Below, piece by piece: positions 8,656 to 18,944 of a stretch of DNA of 64,000 bases (position 1 is the first letter of the stretch; each line of letters begins with the position of its first letter). Where the stretch lies: contig NZ_CP063117.1 in NCBI RefSeq assembly GCF_014931375.1, positions 1,233,501 to 1,297,500 on the forward strand, read 5' to 3'. This stretch comes from Haemophilus parainfluenzae (GTDB lineage: Bacteria > Pseudomonadota > Gammaproteobacteria > Enterobacterales > Pasteurellaceae). The notes under the pieces are model-generated. The model saw only the letters and a list, made by a program, of their open reading frames with translations, made no database searches and had not been told where the DNA came from. A program made the position numbers and the translations under genes.

Positions 8656-10404
8656 ATGCAAGATAAAGATTTTTCAACTACACAAACTTTTAAGCGTTTA
8701 TGGCCGATGATTTCACCTTTTAAATCAGGTTTGTTAGTCGCTGCCTTTGCTTTAATTTTTAATGCTTTGGCTGATTCAGGTTTGATTTATCTGCTTAAGC
8801 CTTTGCTCGATGACGGTTTTGGTAAAGCCGATCATTCTTTCTTGAAAATGATGGCGTTTGTTGTAGTTGGCATGATTATATTGCGTGGTGTGACTAACTT
8901 TATTTCTAGCTATTGCTTGGCGTGGGTATCCGGTAAAGTAGTGATGATTATGCGCCGCCGTTTGTTTAAACATTTAATGTTTATGCCAGTGAGCTTTTTT
9001 GATCGTAATTCAACAGGCAAATTGCTTTCTCGTATTACCTATGATTCAGAAATGATAGCGAACTCTTCATCTAGCTCATTAGTGACGATTGTTCGCGAAG
9101 GAGCCTATTTAATTTCGTTGCTTGTTGTGATGCTCTATACCAGTTGGGAATTAACACTTGTACTTTTCGTGATTGGCCCGATTATTGCAGTGCTGATTCG
9201 CATGGTGTCTAAGATTTTTCGTAAGCTCAGTAAAAATATGCAAGACTCTATGGGGGAATTAACCTCTGCAACGGAACAAATGCTGAAAGGGCATAAAGTG
9301 GTACTTTCTTTTGGTGGGCAATTAGTGGAAGAAGAGCGTTTCGATAAAGTCAGTAACGATATGCGTCGTAAAGGTATGAAGATGGTGACTGCCGATGCGA
9401 TTTCAGATCCTGTTGTGCAAGTGATTGCCTCTTTAGCGTTAGCTGCGGTACTTTATTTGGCGACCACGCCTTTAATTGCTGATCATAATTTAACAGCGGG
9501 TTCTTTTACGGTGGTTTTTTCTTCCATGTTAGCGATGATGCGTCCGTTAAAATCTTTGACGAATGTGAACTCACAATTCCAACGCGGTATGGCGGCTTGT
9601 CAGACATTATTTGCGATCTTAGATTTGGAAACAGAGAAAGATAATGGCACGTATAAAGCCGAACCCGCAAAAGGTGATTTAGAATTTAAAAATGTGAGTT
9701 TTGCTTATGATGGTAAGGAAGAAAAAGCCTTAAATAATATCTCTTTCTATGTGCCCGCAGGCAAAACTGTGGCATTAGTGGGGCGCTCAGGTTCGGGGAA
9801 ATCAACGATTGCCAATTTGGTGACGCGTTTCTACGATATTGACGAAGGCGAGATTTTATTAGATGGCGTGAGAATTCAAGATTATCGTTTATCTAATTTA
9901 CGTGAGAATTGCTCTGTTGTTTCTCAACAAGTGCATTTATTTAACGATACGATTGCCAATAATATTGCTTACGCAGCAGAAAATAAATACACGCGTGAAG
10001 AAATTATCGAAGCAGCAAAAGCAGCTTATGCCCTAGAGTTTATCGAGAAACTTCCACAAGGTTTTGATACCGTTATTGGTGAGAATGGTGCAACTCTTTC
10101 AGGTGGTCAACGTCAGCGTTTAGCGATTGCTCGTGCATTACTACGTAATTCACCAGTTTTAATTTTAGATGAAGCCACATCGGCATTAGATACAGAATCT
10201 GAACGAGCGATTCAGTCTGCATTAGAAGAGCTGAAAAAAGATCGTACAGTATTGGTGATTGCCCATCGTTTATCAACCATTGAAAATGCCGATGAAATCT
10301 TAGTCATTGAACACGGTGAAATTAAAGAGCGTGGTACACATCAAGATTTATTAGCGCTTGATGGTGCGTATAAACAATTACACAGTATGCAGTTTAGCGG
10401 CTAA
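8656..10404 (+). CDS. msbA: Lipid A export ABC transporter MsbA
   Basis: The product has 582 residues, the length of E. coli MsbA. It works as a homodimer that flips lipid A-core from the inner to the outer face of the inner membrane. Residues 1-330 hold six membrane helices, and the ATPase domain follows, with Walker [10 protein letters not shown] at 376-384, the signature LSGGQRQR, Walker [13 protein letters not shown] and the switch histidine in VIAHRLST. It lies 50 bases after rec2 and shortly before lpxK, so the genes for lipid A phosphorylation and export are together. The start ATG at 8656 has only a weak ribosome site. Confidence 0.96.
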   Translation: MQDKDFSTTQTFKRLWPMISPFKSGLLVAAFALIFNALADSGLIYLLKPLLDDGFGKADHSFLKMMAFVVVGMIILRGVTNFISSYCLAWVSGKVVMIMRRRLFKHLMFMPVSFFDRNSTGKLLSRITYDSEMIANSSSSSLVTIVREGAYLISLLVVMLYTSWELTLVLFVIGPIIAVLIRMVSKIFRKLSKNMQDSMGELTSATEQMLKGHKVVLSFGGQLVEEERFDKVSNDMRRKGMKMVTADAISDPVVQVIASLALAAVLYLATTPLIADHNLTAGSFTVVFSSMLAMMRPLKSLTNVNSQFQRGMAACQTLFAILDLETEKDNGTYKAEPAKGDLEFKNVSFAYDGKEEKALNNISFYVPAGKTVALVGRSGSGKSTIANLVTRFYDIDEGEILLDGVRIQDYRLSNLRENCSVVSQQVHLFNDTIANNIAYAAENKYTREEIIEAAKAAYALEFIEKLPQGFDTVIGENGATLSGGQRQRLAIARALLRNSPVLILDEATSALDTESERAIQSALEELKKDRTVLVIAHRLSTIENADEILVIEHGEIKERGTHQDLLALDGAYKQLHSMQFSG

Positions 10405-10412
10405 AATAATAA

Positions 10413-10434
10413 GGGCGAACCAATGTGTTCGCCC
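10413..10434 (+). repeat. Hairpin between msbA and lpxK
   Basis: GGGCGAAC and GTTCGCCC form a perfect 8-bp stem around CAATGT, nine bases after the msbA stop. It is followed by AAAA and not a T run, so it is more likely an mRNA-stabilising or attenuating structure than a full terminator. Its tip resembles that of the hairpin at 15041-15061. Confidence 0.55.
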
Positions 10435-10457
10435 AAAATCAATATAGGATAAATGAA

Positions 10458-11438
10458 ATGCCTTTTTGGTACTCTAATTCAAAGCTTGCTTGGTTGCTTC
10501 TTCCTTTTTCACTGCTATTTTGGTTGATTAGCCAAATTCGCCGAGCACTATTTTCTCTGAATATCTTATCCTCTTATAAATCCCCGAAACCAGTCATTAT
10601 TGTCGGCAATCTTTCTGTTGGTGGAAATGGTAAAACCCCTGTTGTTGTCTGGTTAGTTGAAGAGTTGCAAAAACAAGGATTGCGTGTAGGCGTGATTTCT
10701 CGTGGCTATGGTAGCCAATCTAAAACCTATCCTTTACTTGTTACACCAGAAACAGATCCCGTTCAAGGTGGCGATGAACCTGTTTTAATTGCCAAAAGAA
10801 CAGGTGTGCCTGTTGTGATCTCACCGAATCGTCAACAAGCTATTGAATTACTTTTGAAAACACAGGATTGCGATCTGATTATTTCGGATGATGGATTACA
10901 ACATTATAAGTTGCAACGTGACATTGAAATTGTTGTGATGGACGCAGAACGCGCTTTAGGGAACGGATTTGTGCTACCAGCAGGGCCTTTGCGTGAATTG
11001 CCAAGTCGTTTAAAAAATGTGGACTTTGTGATTACTAATGGCGGAAAAAATGCTTATTCTGATGCCATAATGCAATTGGTTCCTCATTACGCAATTAATT
11101 TAGTGACGGCAGAAAAACGCTTGTTAAGTGAATTTACTCAAGGTTCAGCCATCGCAGGAATTGGCAATCCTCAACGTTTTTTTACGATGTTGGAAAATTT
11201 AAATATTCGTTTAGAAAATACGAAAGCTTTTCAAGATCATCAACATTTTGAGCCGCAATTATTAGAAAAACTCGCTGAAAACCAACCGCTCTTTATGACC
11301 GAAAAGGACGCAGTAAAATGCCAAGCTTTTGCTAAAGAGAATTGGTGGTATGTTCCAGTTGATGCGGAGATTGTTGAGGCTGAAAACCAAGGTCAAAAAC
11401 TTCCACAATTGTGGGAAAAAATCCGTCATTTAGTTTAA
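10458..11438 (+). CDS. lpxK: Tetraacyldisaccharide 4'-kinase LpxK
   Basis: LpxK phosphorylates the 4' position of the lipid A disaccharide precursor at the inner membrane. The 326-residue product has a short N-terminal membrane anchor (residues 6-23), the P-loop [13 protein letters not shown] near residue 48, and conserved RGYGS, GDEP and SDDGLQHY stretches. An upstream GTG at 10425 would extend the frame by 11 residues, but it lies within the hairpin at 10413-10434 and has no ribosome site. The ATG at 10458 follows AGGA (10446-10449) at a usable distance and is preferred. It sits between msbA and a small ycaR-type gene, as in enterics. Confidence 0.95.
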   Translation: MPFWYSNSKLAWLLLPFSLLFWLISQIRRALFSLNILSSYKSPKPVIIVGNLSVGGNGKTPVVVWLVEELQKQGLRVGVISRGYGSQSKTYPLLVTPETDPVQGGDEPVLIAKRTGVPVVISPNRQQAIELLLKTQDCDLIISDDGLQHYKLQRDIEIVVMDAERALGNGFVLPAGPLRELPSRLKNVDFVITNGGKNAYSDAIMQLVPHYAINLVTAEKRLLSEFTQGSAIAGIGNPQRFFTMLENLNIRLENTKAFQDHQHFEPQLLEKLAENQPLFMTEKDAVKCQAFAKENWWYVPVDAEIVEAENQGQKLPQLWEKIRHLV

Positions 11439-11455
11439 CTCTATTCGAGTGAAAT

Positions 11456-11635
11456 ATGCGTGAGAAACTTAATCCTCGATTATTAGAAGTGATCGCTTGC
11501 CCGCGGTGTTTGGCAAGATTGAAATACGATCAAGAAAATCAACGGTTCATTTGCCCTTTTGAGCAAGTGGCGTATCCTATTGAACACGGCGTGCCGATTT
11601 TGTTGGCAGAAAAAGCCGAAACATTGAAAGAATAA
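11456..11635 (+). CDS. ycaR: Small Trm112/YcaR-family protein
   Basis: This is a short gene of 59 codons that is easy to miss, filling the space between lpxK and kdsB. The product begins MREKLNPRLLEVIACPRC and contains FICPFEQVAYPIEHGVPILL, which matches the YcaR family: the LLEIIACPxC start and the A(F/Y)P(I/L)xxGIPxLL end. The E. coli gene is 60 codons and has the same position before kdsB. The Cys-x2-Cys pair and one later Cys suggest a partial metal site. Related Trm112 proteins activate methyltransferases, but the role of the YcaR branch is not settled. The start ATG follows GAG (11448-11450); the stop is nine bases before kdsB. Confidence 0.9.
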   Translation: MREKLNPRLLEVIACPRCLARLKYDQENQRFICPFEQVAYPIEHGVPILLAEKAETLKE

Positions 11636-11644
11636 GGAATACTT

Positions 11645-12403
11645 ATGTCATTTACAGTTATTATCCCTGCTCGTTTTGCATCGAGTCGCTTACCTGGTAA
11701 ACCTTTAGCGGATATTGCCGGTAAACCCATGATTCAACATGTTTTTGAGAAAGCTCAACAATCAGGTGCGAGCCGAGTAATTATTGCCACAGATAACGAA
11801 CAAGTTGAAAAGGCAGCAAAAGCTTTTGGGGCAGAAGTGTGTATGACATCAGAAGCGCATAATTCTGGTACAGAGCGTTTAGCAGAAGTGGTAACTAAGC
11901 TTGGTATTGCTGATGATGAAATTATTGTAAACATTCAAGGGGATGAGCCGTTAATTCCGCCTGTTATTGTGAGTCAAGTGGCAGAGAATTTAGCAAAATT
12001 TAACGTGAATATGGCAACGCTTGCGGTAAAAATTCATGAAGCGGAAGAGTTATTTAATCCAAATGCCGTGAAAGTCGTTACGGATAAAGATGGCTATGTG
12101 TTGTATTTTTCCCGTTCAGTAATCCCTTACGATCGTGATCAATTTATGCAATTAGAGGATATCTCAAAGGCACAACTTGCAGATGTGTATCTTCGCCATA
12201 TTGGTATTTATGCTTACCGTGCGGGCTTTATTAAACAATATGTGCAATGGGCACCAACGCAGTTAGAAAACTTAGAGAAGTTAGAGCAACTCCGTGTATT
12301 GTGGTATGGTGAGCGTATTCACGTGGAATTGGCTAAAGAAGTCCCTGCTGTTGGTGTGGATACAGCAGAAGATTTAGAAAAAGTGCGGTCAATTTTGGCA
12401 TAG
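11645..12403 (+). CDS. kdsB: 3-deoxy-manno-octulosonate cytidylyltransferase (CMP-Kdo synthetase)
   Basis: KdsB activates Kdo with CTP for attachment to lipid A. The product has 252 residues, close to the usual 248-254. The N-terminal nucleotide-binding signature [16 protein letters not shown] is intact, as are [10 protein letters not shown] and RHIGIYAYR. The ATG at 11645 is preceded by AAGGAA. The gene follows ycaR and is only nine bases from uvrC. An uptake sequence at 12381-12389 encodes part of the C-terminal EKVRSILA. Confidence 0.96.
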   Translation: MSFTVIIPARFASSRLPGKPLADIAGKPMIQHVFEKAQQSGASRVIIATDNEQVEKAAKAFGAEVCMTSEAHNSGTERLAEVVTKLGIADDEIIVNIQGDEPLIPPVIVSQVAENLAKFNVNMATLAVKIHEAEELFNPNAVKVVTDKDGYVLYFSRSVIPYDRDQFMQLEDISKAQLADVYLRHIGIYAYRAGFIKQYVQWAPTQLENLEKLEQLRVLWYGERIHVELAKEVPAVGVDTAEDLEKVRSILA

Positions 12404-12412
12404 TTTTTACTG

Positions 12413-14239
12413 ATGTTTGATTCCAAGAAGTTTCTCTCAGACGTTTCTCATGAACCTGGTGTTTATCGTATGTATGACGATAAAGATCAGGTTATTTATG
12501 TGGGCAAAGCGAAAGATCTCAAAAAGCGACTTTCCAGCTATTTCCGCAAAAACTTAAGCAGCAAAAAAACAGAAGCCTTAGTGTCGTCAATTCATCATAT
12601 CGACACAACCATTACGTCTTCTGAAACAGAAGCGTTATTGCTTGAGCATAACTTTATTAAACTTTATCAGCCTCGTTATAACGTATTATTGCGAGATGAT
12701 AAATCCTATCCTTTTATTTTACTGACGAAAGAACGTCATCCTCGTATTACTTCTTATCGCGGAACGAAAAAAATTGCAGGCGAATATTTCGGCCCTTATC
12801 CTCATGCGGGGGCAGTGCGTGAAACCTTGTCGTTAATGCAAAAATTATTCCCTGTTCGTCAATGTGAAAATTCGGTTTATAACAATCGTTCCCGTCCTTG
12901 TTTGCAATATCAAATCGGACGTTGCTCAGCACCTTGTGTGCCAGGTTATGTGACAGATGAAGAATATAACCAACAAGTGGAATTAGCGCGATTATTTTTG
13001 CAAGGAAAAGATCAGCAAGTATTAGATTACCTCATTGGCAAAATGGAACAGGCGAGCCGAGACTTGGATTTTGAAGGGGCGGCACGCTATCGTGATCAAA
13101 TTCAAGCCGTTCGTGCAGTTATCGAAAAACAATTCGTATCCAATGAACGTTTGGACGATATGGATATTATGTCTATTGCGTATCAGCATGGTTTAGCTTG
13201 TGTTCAGGTGATGTTTATTCGTCAAGGTAAAGTATTAGGCAATCGTAGTTATTTTCCAAAAGTGCCTGCTAATACTGATTTATCTGAATTAACGGCGACG
13301 TTTGTTGGGCAGTTTTATTTGCAAGGTCATCAGGGCAGAAGTATTCCTAATAGTATTATTGTGGATCATAAATTAGATGAAAAAGCTGAGCTTGAGTCCT
13401 TATTAACTGAACAAGCCGGTCGAAAAGTAGTGATACAAGAATCCGCTAAAGGCGATAAAGGTAAATATCTACAACTAGCACAGATTAATGCTAAAGCGGC
13501 TTTAGCGACTCAACTTAAACAATCTTCCCGAATGCACGAACGTTATCAAGCCCTTTGCGAATTGCTCGATATGCCTGAAATTAAACGTATGGAATGTTTT
13601 GATATTAGCCATACGATGGGAAATCAAACCGTGGCATCTTGCGTGGTATTTAATCAAGAAGGCCCACTGAAATCAGATTATCGCCGTTTTAATATTGAAG
13701 GCATTACAGGTGGTGATGACTATGCAGCGATGGAGCAAGCCTTAAAGAAACGTTACGATCGTGATCTTGATGAAGATAAAATTCCCGATATTATTTTTAT
13801 TGATGGTGGTAAAGGGCAGCTTAATCGTGCCTTAGAGGTTTTTCATCACCTCAACGTAAAATGGGATAAAAATCGACCGCACTTAATTGGTGTAGCAAAA
13901 GGAGTGGATCGTCGAGCAGGACAAGAGGTGTTGATTATCAGCAAACAAGATCGTGAAATCCATTTGCCGGATGATAGCCTTGCACTGCATTTAATCCAAC
14001 ATATTCGAGATGAAAGCCATAATCATGCAATTAGCGGCCATCGTCAAAAACGCCAAAAAGCCTTTACCCAAAGTGGATTGGAAACCATTGAAGGGGTAGG
14101 CGCTAAACGACGCCAAGCCTTGTTGAAATATTTAGGTGGATTACAAGGTGTCAAAAATGCCACATTGGATGAAATCGCCTCTGTACCCGGTATTTCTAAA
14201 GCGTTAGCGGAAAAGATTTTCGAGACCTTAAAAAGTTAG
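12413..14239 (+). CDS. uvrC: UvrABC excision nuclease subunit C
   Basis: UvrC makes both incisions around a DNA lesion once UvrB is loaded. The 608-residue product has the GIY-YIG nuclease domain at the N-terminus ([25 protein letters not shown], with the catalytic Arg), a central UVR motif near residue 200-235 for UvrB contact, the RNase H-like C-terminal nuclease ([15 protein letters not shown]), and a terminal helix-hairpin-helix region ([18 protein letters not shown]). It follows kdsB closely and may share its transcript. No hairpin terminator is visible after its stop codon. Confidence 0.97.
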   Translation: MFDSKKFLSDVSHEPGVYRMYDDKDQVIYVGKAKDLKKRLSSYFRKNLSSKKTEALVSSIHHIDTTITSSETEALLLEHNFIKLYQPRYNVLLRDDKSYPFILLTKERHPRITSYRGTKKIAGEYFGPYPHAGAVRETLSLMQKLFPVRQCENSVYNNRSRPCLQYQIGRCSAPCVPGYVTDEEYNQQVELARLFLQGKDQQVLDYLIGKMEQASRDLDFEGAARYRDQIQAVRAVIEKQFVSNERLDDMDIMSIAYQHGLACVQVMFIRQGKVLGNRSYFPKVPANTDLSELTATFVGQFYLQGHQGRSIPNSIIVDHKLDEKAELESLLTEQAGRKVVIQESAKGDKGKYLQLAQINAKAALATQLKQSSRMHERYQALCELLDMPEIKRMECFDISHTMGNQTVASCVVFNQEGPLKSDYRRFNIEGITGGDDYAAMEQALKKRYDRDLDEDKIPDIIFIDGGKGQLNRALEVFHHLNVKWDKNRPHLIGVAKGVDRRAGQEVLIISKQDREIHLPDDSLALHLIQHIRDESHNHAISGHRQKRQKAFTQSGLETIEGVGAKRRQALLKYLGGLQGVKNATLDEIASVPGISKALAEKIFETLKS

Positions 14240-14308
14240 GAAAAATCTTGATTTTCTACGCGAACTGTCTATTATTTCAACCTTTCGGATTTTATATAGG
14301 AATATATT

Positions 14309-15028
14309 ATGTTTGAATGGCTTGTTGATCCCGAAGCATGGATTTCATTGCTTACTTTGACCGCACTTGAAATCGTCTTGGGTATCGATAACATTATTTT
14401 TATTAGTATTTTAGTGGGACGTTTACCCGCAAATCAACGTCAATCTGGTCGTATTATCGGCCTTGGATTAGCGATGATTACCCGTATTTTACTTCTAGTT
14501 TCCCTTTCTTGGATGATGAAATTAACGGAGCCGTTGTTCACGTTAGTCGGTCAGGAAATTTCGGGTCGAGATTTGATTTTATTCCTTGGAGGCTTATTCC
14601 TAATAGTGAAAAGTACAGGCGAAATTAAAGAAGCGATGCATCCTGAAGCACATCATGAAGAAGAGAATAACAAGAAGAAAGTCAGCTATTTGGGCGTGTT
14701 AATCCAAATTGCAATTTTAGATATTGTATTTTCTTTAGATTCAGTGATCACCGCGGTAGGGATGGCAAATCACCTTCCTGTGATGATCTTGGCAATTATG
14801 ATTGCAGTTGGTGTGATGATGTTTGCCGCGAAACCAATTGGTGATTTTGTAGATACTCATCCAACATTGAAGATTTTAGCCTTAGCCTTCTTAATTTTAG
14901 TGGGCGTAAGTTTAATTGCAGAAAGCTTAGATATTCATATTCCGAAAGGCTACATTTACTTTGCTATGGGCTTCTCTGCAGTGGTGGAAATGCTCAACAT
15001 CAAGATGCGAAAATCACTTGGACATTAA
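14309..15028 (+). CDS. TerC-family (YgdQ-type) integral membrane protein
   Basis: The product has 239 residues and seven or so membrane segments. The TerC family signature is clear: LEIVLGIDNIIFISIL near the N-terminus and LDIVFSLDSVITAVG in the second half, both with conserved Asp residues inside membrane helices. Its length and sequence are closest to E. coli YgdQ. Several TerC proteins (Alx, MeeF, MeeY) export manganese, so metal export is a reasonable guess, but it has not been shown for YgdQ-type members. A histidine- and glutamate-rich loop (HPEAHHEEE) near residue 110 fits metal handling. It ends at a bidirectional terminator facing hitC. Confidence 0.85.
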   Translation: MFEWLVDPEAWISLLTLTALEIVLGIDNIIFISILVGRLPANQRQSGRIIGLGLAMITRILLLVSLSWMMKLTEPLFTLVGQEISGRDLILFLGGLFLIVKSTGEIKEAMHPEAHHEEENNKKKVSYLGVLIQIAILDIVFSLDSVITAVGMANHLPVMILAIMIAVGVMMFAAKPIGDFVDTHPTLKILALAFLILVGVSLIAESLDIHIPKGYIYFAMGFSAVVEMLNIKMRKSLGH

Positions 15029-15035
15029 TTATATA

Positions 15036-15067
15036 AAAAGGGCGGAACAATGTGTTCCGCCTTTTTT
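15036..15067. terminator. Bidirectional terminator between the TerC-family gene and hitC
   Basis: GGCGGAACA (15041-15049) and TGTTCCGCC (15053-15061) form a 9-bp stem with an A run before and a T run after. The hitC stop codon overlaps the T run. Confidence 0.85.
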
Positions 15068-16118
15068 AATCATTATAGAACACGCCTTTTCCATATAAAT
15101 ACAGGGTGACTTGTTCTCCAATTTGGTAATGATTAATGAGATCTTCATTAAGATTAAATTCATAACCGCCGACATCAATACAAAGATTAATAGCGCGTCC
15201 TCTCGATTCAATCCGTTTAATCTCACCTTTAAAAGACGCAGTCGGATCTTGGATTTTTTTTGCAAGAGAGAATTGCTCAGGGCGGAATAAAACCTTCCCT
15301 TGCGTATGACCATTTCCTTTATTTTCGACAGCGACCTCACCTAATTGACAGGTCGCGATAGCATCATTTTTTAATGTTGTAGGGAAAATAATACTTTCTC
15401 CGATAAATGTGGCGATGGATAAATGCTGCGGTGACCAATACAGTGTTTTAGGTGTCGCAATTTGGAGGATTCTTCCTTCTTGAATCACCGCAATTTTATC
15501 TGCATAACAGAGCGCTTCATCACGATCATGGGTCACAAATATAGCGGATGAGCCACTTTCTCTTAATACTTGTAACATATCGTAACGAATTTGATTTCTT
15601 AGATGCTCATCTAATGCACTGAATGGCTCATCAAACAGGATGAGTTCAGGGCTTGGTGCGAGGGCTCGAGCAAGTGCAACACGCTGTTGTTGCCCGCCTG
15701 AAAGCTGATGAGGAAAACGATCAGCTAAGCTGCTAATGCCGGTTAGTTTCATTACTTCCTGTATGCGTTGTTTTTCCGCCTCTGTTTTTCCTTTGCCATC
15801 TCCTAAGCCATAAGCAATGTTGCGGTAAACATTTAAATGGGGGAATAACACACCTTCTTGTACCACATAACCTAATTTGCGCTGTTGGGTTGGCACATTG
15901 ATATTGTCGTTAAAAATAGGTTGATTTTTTAACCAAATCTCACCGCTTGTTGGTTGTTCAAAACCAGCAATGCTACGCAATAAGGTGGTTTTCCCACAAC
16001 CAGATGCACCAAGAAGAAACAAAATTTCACCTTTCTCTAATTGTAGCGAGATATTGTGTAAAACCTGTTGTCCATTAAAGGATTTATTCAAATTTTTAAT
16101 ATCGAGTAATGTTGTCAT
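15066..16118 (-). CDS. hitC: Ferric iron ABC transporter ATP-binding protein
   Basis: This is the ATPase of the HitABC/FbpABC iron importer, a 350-residue protein. Walker A is GASGCGKTT near residue 36, the Q loop follows, the signature is LSGGQQQR, and Walker B is LILFDEPFSALD; the C-terminal TOBE-like extension is present. It drives uptake of ferric iron delivered by HitA through the HitB permease. The gene is the last of three on the minus strand, 12 bases after hitB, and ends at a terminator shared with the gene opposite. FbpC/HitC assignment is by context with hitA, since the ATPases of this class are very alike. Confidence 0.92.
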   Translation of the reverse strand: MTTLLDIKNLNKSFNGQQVLHNISLQLEKGEILFLLGASGCGKTTLLRSIAGFEQPTSGEIWLKNQPIFNDNINVPTQQRKLGYVVQEGVLFPHLNVYRNIAYGLGDGKGKTEAEKQRIQEVMKLTGISSLADRFPHQLSGGQQQRVALARALAPSPELILFDEPFSALDEHLRNQIRYDMLQVLRESGSSAIFVTHDRDEALCYADKIAVIQEGRILQIATPKTLYWSPQHLSIATFIGESIIFPTTLKNDAIATCQLGEVAVENKGNGHTQGKVLFRPEQFSLAKKIQDPTASFKGEIKRIESRGRAINLCIDVGGYEFNLNEDLINHYQIGEQVTLYLYGKGVFYND

Positions 16119-16130
16119 TTTATCTTTTCG

Positions 16131-17651
16131 TTATTTAAAACCGTATCGTTTCAGTAAAAATACAGGAATCCCGGAAAATAGCACTAACATAATGGCATAA
16201 GGCGTGGCTGCCGCATATTGTGCATCGGATGTATATTCCCACACTGCGGTTGAAAGCGTTTTAATATCATTCGGTGTGAGTAATAGGGTTGCGGTGAGCT
16301 CTTTCATTAAGTTTAAAAAAACTAAAGCAAATGCGGCAGCAATTCCAGGTAACATAGCGGGGATGACTAAGGTACGGAAAATATAAAAGTTGCTACGGCC
16401 TAAACTTTGTCCCACCTTTTCGATGTTATCAGACATCTGTTCAAGCGATCCTCGTAAGGTCGTTTGTGCCATTGGAAGATAAAGCATAAAGTAGGCGACC
16501 ACAACCATAGCAAAGGTTTGATAAAGGGAATACGCATAGTTGATGGTAAAGAAAACTAACGATAATGCGATCACGAGCCCTGGTACTGCATGAAGTAGAT
16601 AAGGGATGCGATCAAGCCAAATCGTCAATTTACTGCGATAGCGTACTGCCGCCCATACTAATGGTAAGGCACAAATAACGGTAAGCGCAGCACCCAGTGT
16701 TGATATGGTGAGTGAGTTTGTGAAAGCGGTAAAAAATTCCCCAAAATCGACCGCACTTTCAATGGAATTTCCTACTTTTAGCCAATAAATCAGCATGGTA
16801 ATCGGCACTCCAATACTGAGCACAAAAATGGTTGTAAAGAAACTCACGACTAAAATTTGTTTTCCAACAGAGAGCGTTTTTAATGGATAGGGGCGTATTA
16901 CGCCTTTGCCGCTTTGATAGAGTGTTTGTGTGCCTCTAAAACGAATTTCGCCCATCACCACAAGGATACAAATGACCATTAACACACCAGAAAGTAAGGC
17001 AGCGGTATTGTTATTAAAGGCCATTTCATATTCTTGGAAAATGGCGGTGGTGAAAGTTTGGTAATTTAAAATGGATACCGCACCGAACTCCACTAACATA
17101 TGAAGGGCAATTAATAATACGCTACTGCCGATAGCGGGTTTGAGTTGCGGGAAAATCGCATGCCAAAATGTGTAAGCCTGGCTTTTCGCCAGTGAAAGAC
17201 TCACTTCTTCTAAAGATCGGTCGAGTCTTTTTAAAGTTGCTGCCACAGGAAGATAAGCGAGTGGGAAAGAACTCAGCGTCATAATGCCGATAGTTCCCCA
17301 TAAGCCCTCTACTCTAAAGGTGAGACTGATCCAGGTAAAACAGCTGACAAAGGCAGGAATACAAAGCGGAAGCGTCATGGCAACTTGGAAAAAGCCTTTT
17401 CCACAAAAGCGATAACGTTCTAATAAAAACGCACATAGTGTGCCGAGAATAATGGCAAAAAGCGTGACAAATACCATTAAAAGTAGGGTATTACTGAGCA
17501 GTTCCCACATTCTTGGGCGCCAAAGTAATTCAATGCTGCGAGCTAATCCAACATCTGCAGCTCGTTCAATAACATACAAAAAAGGGAGTAATAATGGCAA
17601 ACTAATCAGCACGATTAAGGCAACAAGCCAGCGAGGAGGGCGATTAGACAC
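16131..17651 (-). CDS. hitB: Ferric iron ABC transporter permease
   Basis: The product has 506 residues and about twelve membrane segments, arranged as two fused permease halves, as in FbpB/HitB. Each half holds an EAA-type loop that contacts the ATPase: EVSLSLAKSQAYTFWHAIFP in the first and EKVGQSLGRSNFYIFRTLVIP in the second. It forms the inner-membrane channel for ferric iron. It is the middle gene of hitABC, separated from hitA by 88 bases that hold a hairpin, and from hitC by 12 bases. An uptake sequence lies in the gene at 16750-16758. Confidence 0.93.
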   Translation of the reverse strand: MSNRPPRWLVALIVLISLPLLLPFLYVIERAADVGLARSIELLWRPRMWELLSNTLLLMVFVTLFAIILGTLCAFLLERYRFCGKGFFQVAMTLPLCIPAFVSCFTWISLTFRVEGLWGTIGIMTLSSFPLAYLPVAATLKRLDRSLEEVSLSLAKSQAYTFWHAIFPQLKPAIGSSVLLIALHMLVEFGAVSILNYQTFTTAIFQEYEMAFNNNTAALLSGVLMVICILVVMGEIRFRGTQTLYQSGKGVIRPYPLKTLSVGKQILVVSFFTTIFVLSIGVPITMLIYWLKVGNSIESAVDFGEFFTAFTNSLTISTLGAALTVICALPLVWAAVRYRSKLTIWLDRIPYLLHAVPGLVIALSLVFFTINYAYSLYQTFAMVVVAYFMLYLPMAQTTLRGSLEQMSDNIEKVGQSLGRSNFYIFRTLVIPAMLPGIAAAFALVFLNLMKELTATLLLTPNDIKTLSTAVWEYTSDAQYAAATPYAIMLVLFSGIPVFLLKRYGFK

Positions 17652-17692
17652 AAAAAATCCTTTGAAAGTATTAGTGTAGAGTAAATAACAGA

Positions 17693-17713
17693 AGGGCGTG
17701 TATTACACGCCCT
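17693..17713 (-). repeat. Hairpin between hitA and hitB
   Basis: A perfect 9-bp stem (17693-17701 with 17705-17713) with a 3-base loop lies 26 bases after the hitA stop. The bases after it on the minus strand (TTCTGTTATTT) are only moderately T-rich. It probably reduces read-through or protects the hitA mRNA, so more binding protein than permease is made. Confidence 0.6.
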
Positions 17714-17739
17714 ATATTGCATAGCATAGCAAATTAAAC

Positions 17740-18777
<1,038 letters not shown>

Positions 18778-18816
18778 CTAAAAATAAGAATCGTCCCATT
18801 CTAATAATCTATAATA

Positions 18817-18835
18817 GATAATGCAAATAATTCTC
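18817..18835 (-). promoter_or_regulatory. Fur box upstream of hitA
   Basis: The 19 bases match the Fur consensus GATAATGATAATCATTATC at 15 positions. The location, before the iron importer operon on the minus strand, fits iron repression by Fur. Confidence 0.65.
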
Positions 18836-18944
18836 AGATATTTTTCTCTTATATCAAAATTTCATATTCCATTCTATTTTCTTACTTCGCTCTACGTTGT
18901 TTTTTCTCCATAATGTCAGGTGGAAATTTCTAATAAGGACGGAT

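Noticed and set aside
10425..10457. GTG start for lpxK
   Set aside because: It falls inside a hairpin and lacks a ribosome site; the ATG at 10458 has AGGA upstream.
15029..15340. 103-codon ORF opposite the 3' end of the TerC gene
   Set aside because: It overlaps hitC in another frame on the same strand and runs through the terminator; a shadow of hitC.
18897..18944. Longer start for gshF adding 16 residues
   Set aside because: No ribosome site, while the ATG at 18945 has AAGGA and gives the family length of 757.
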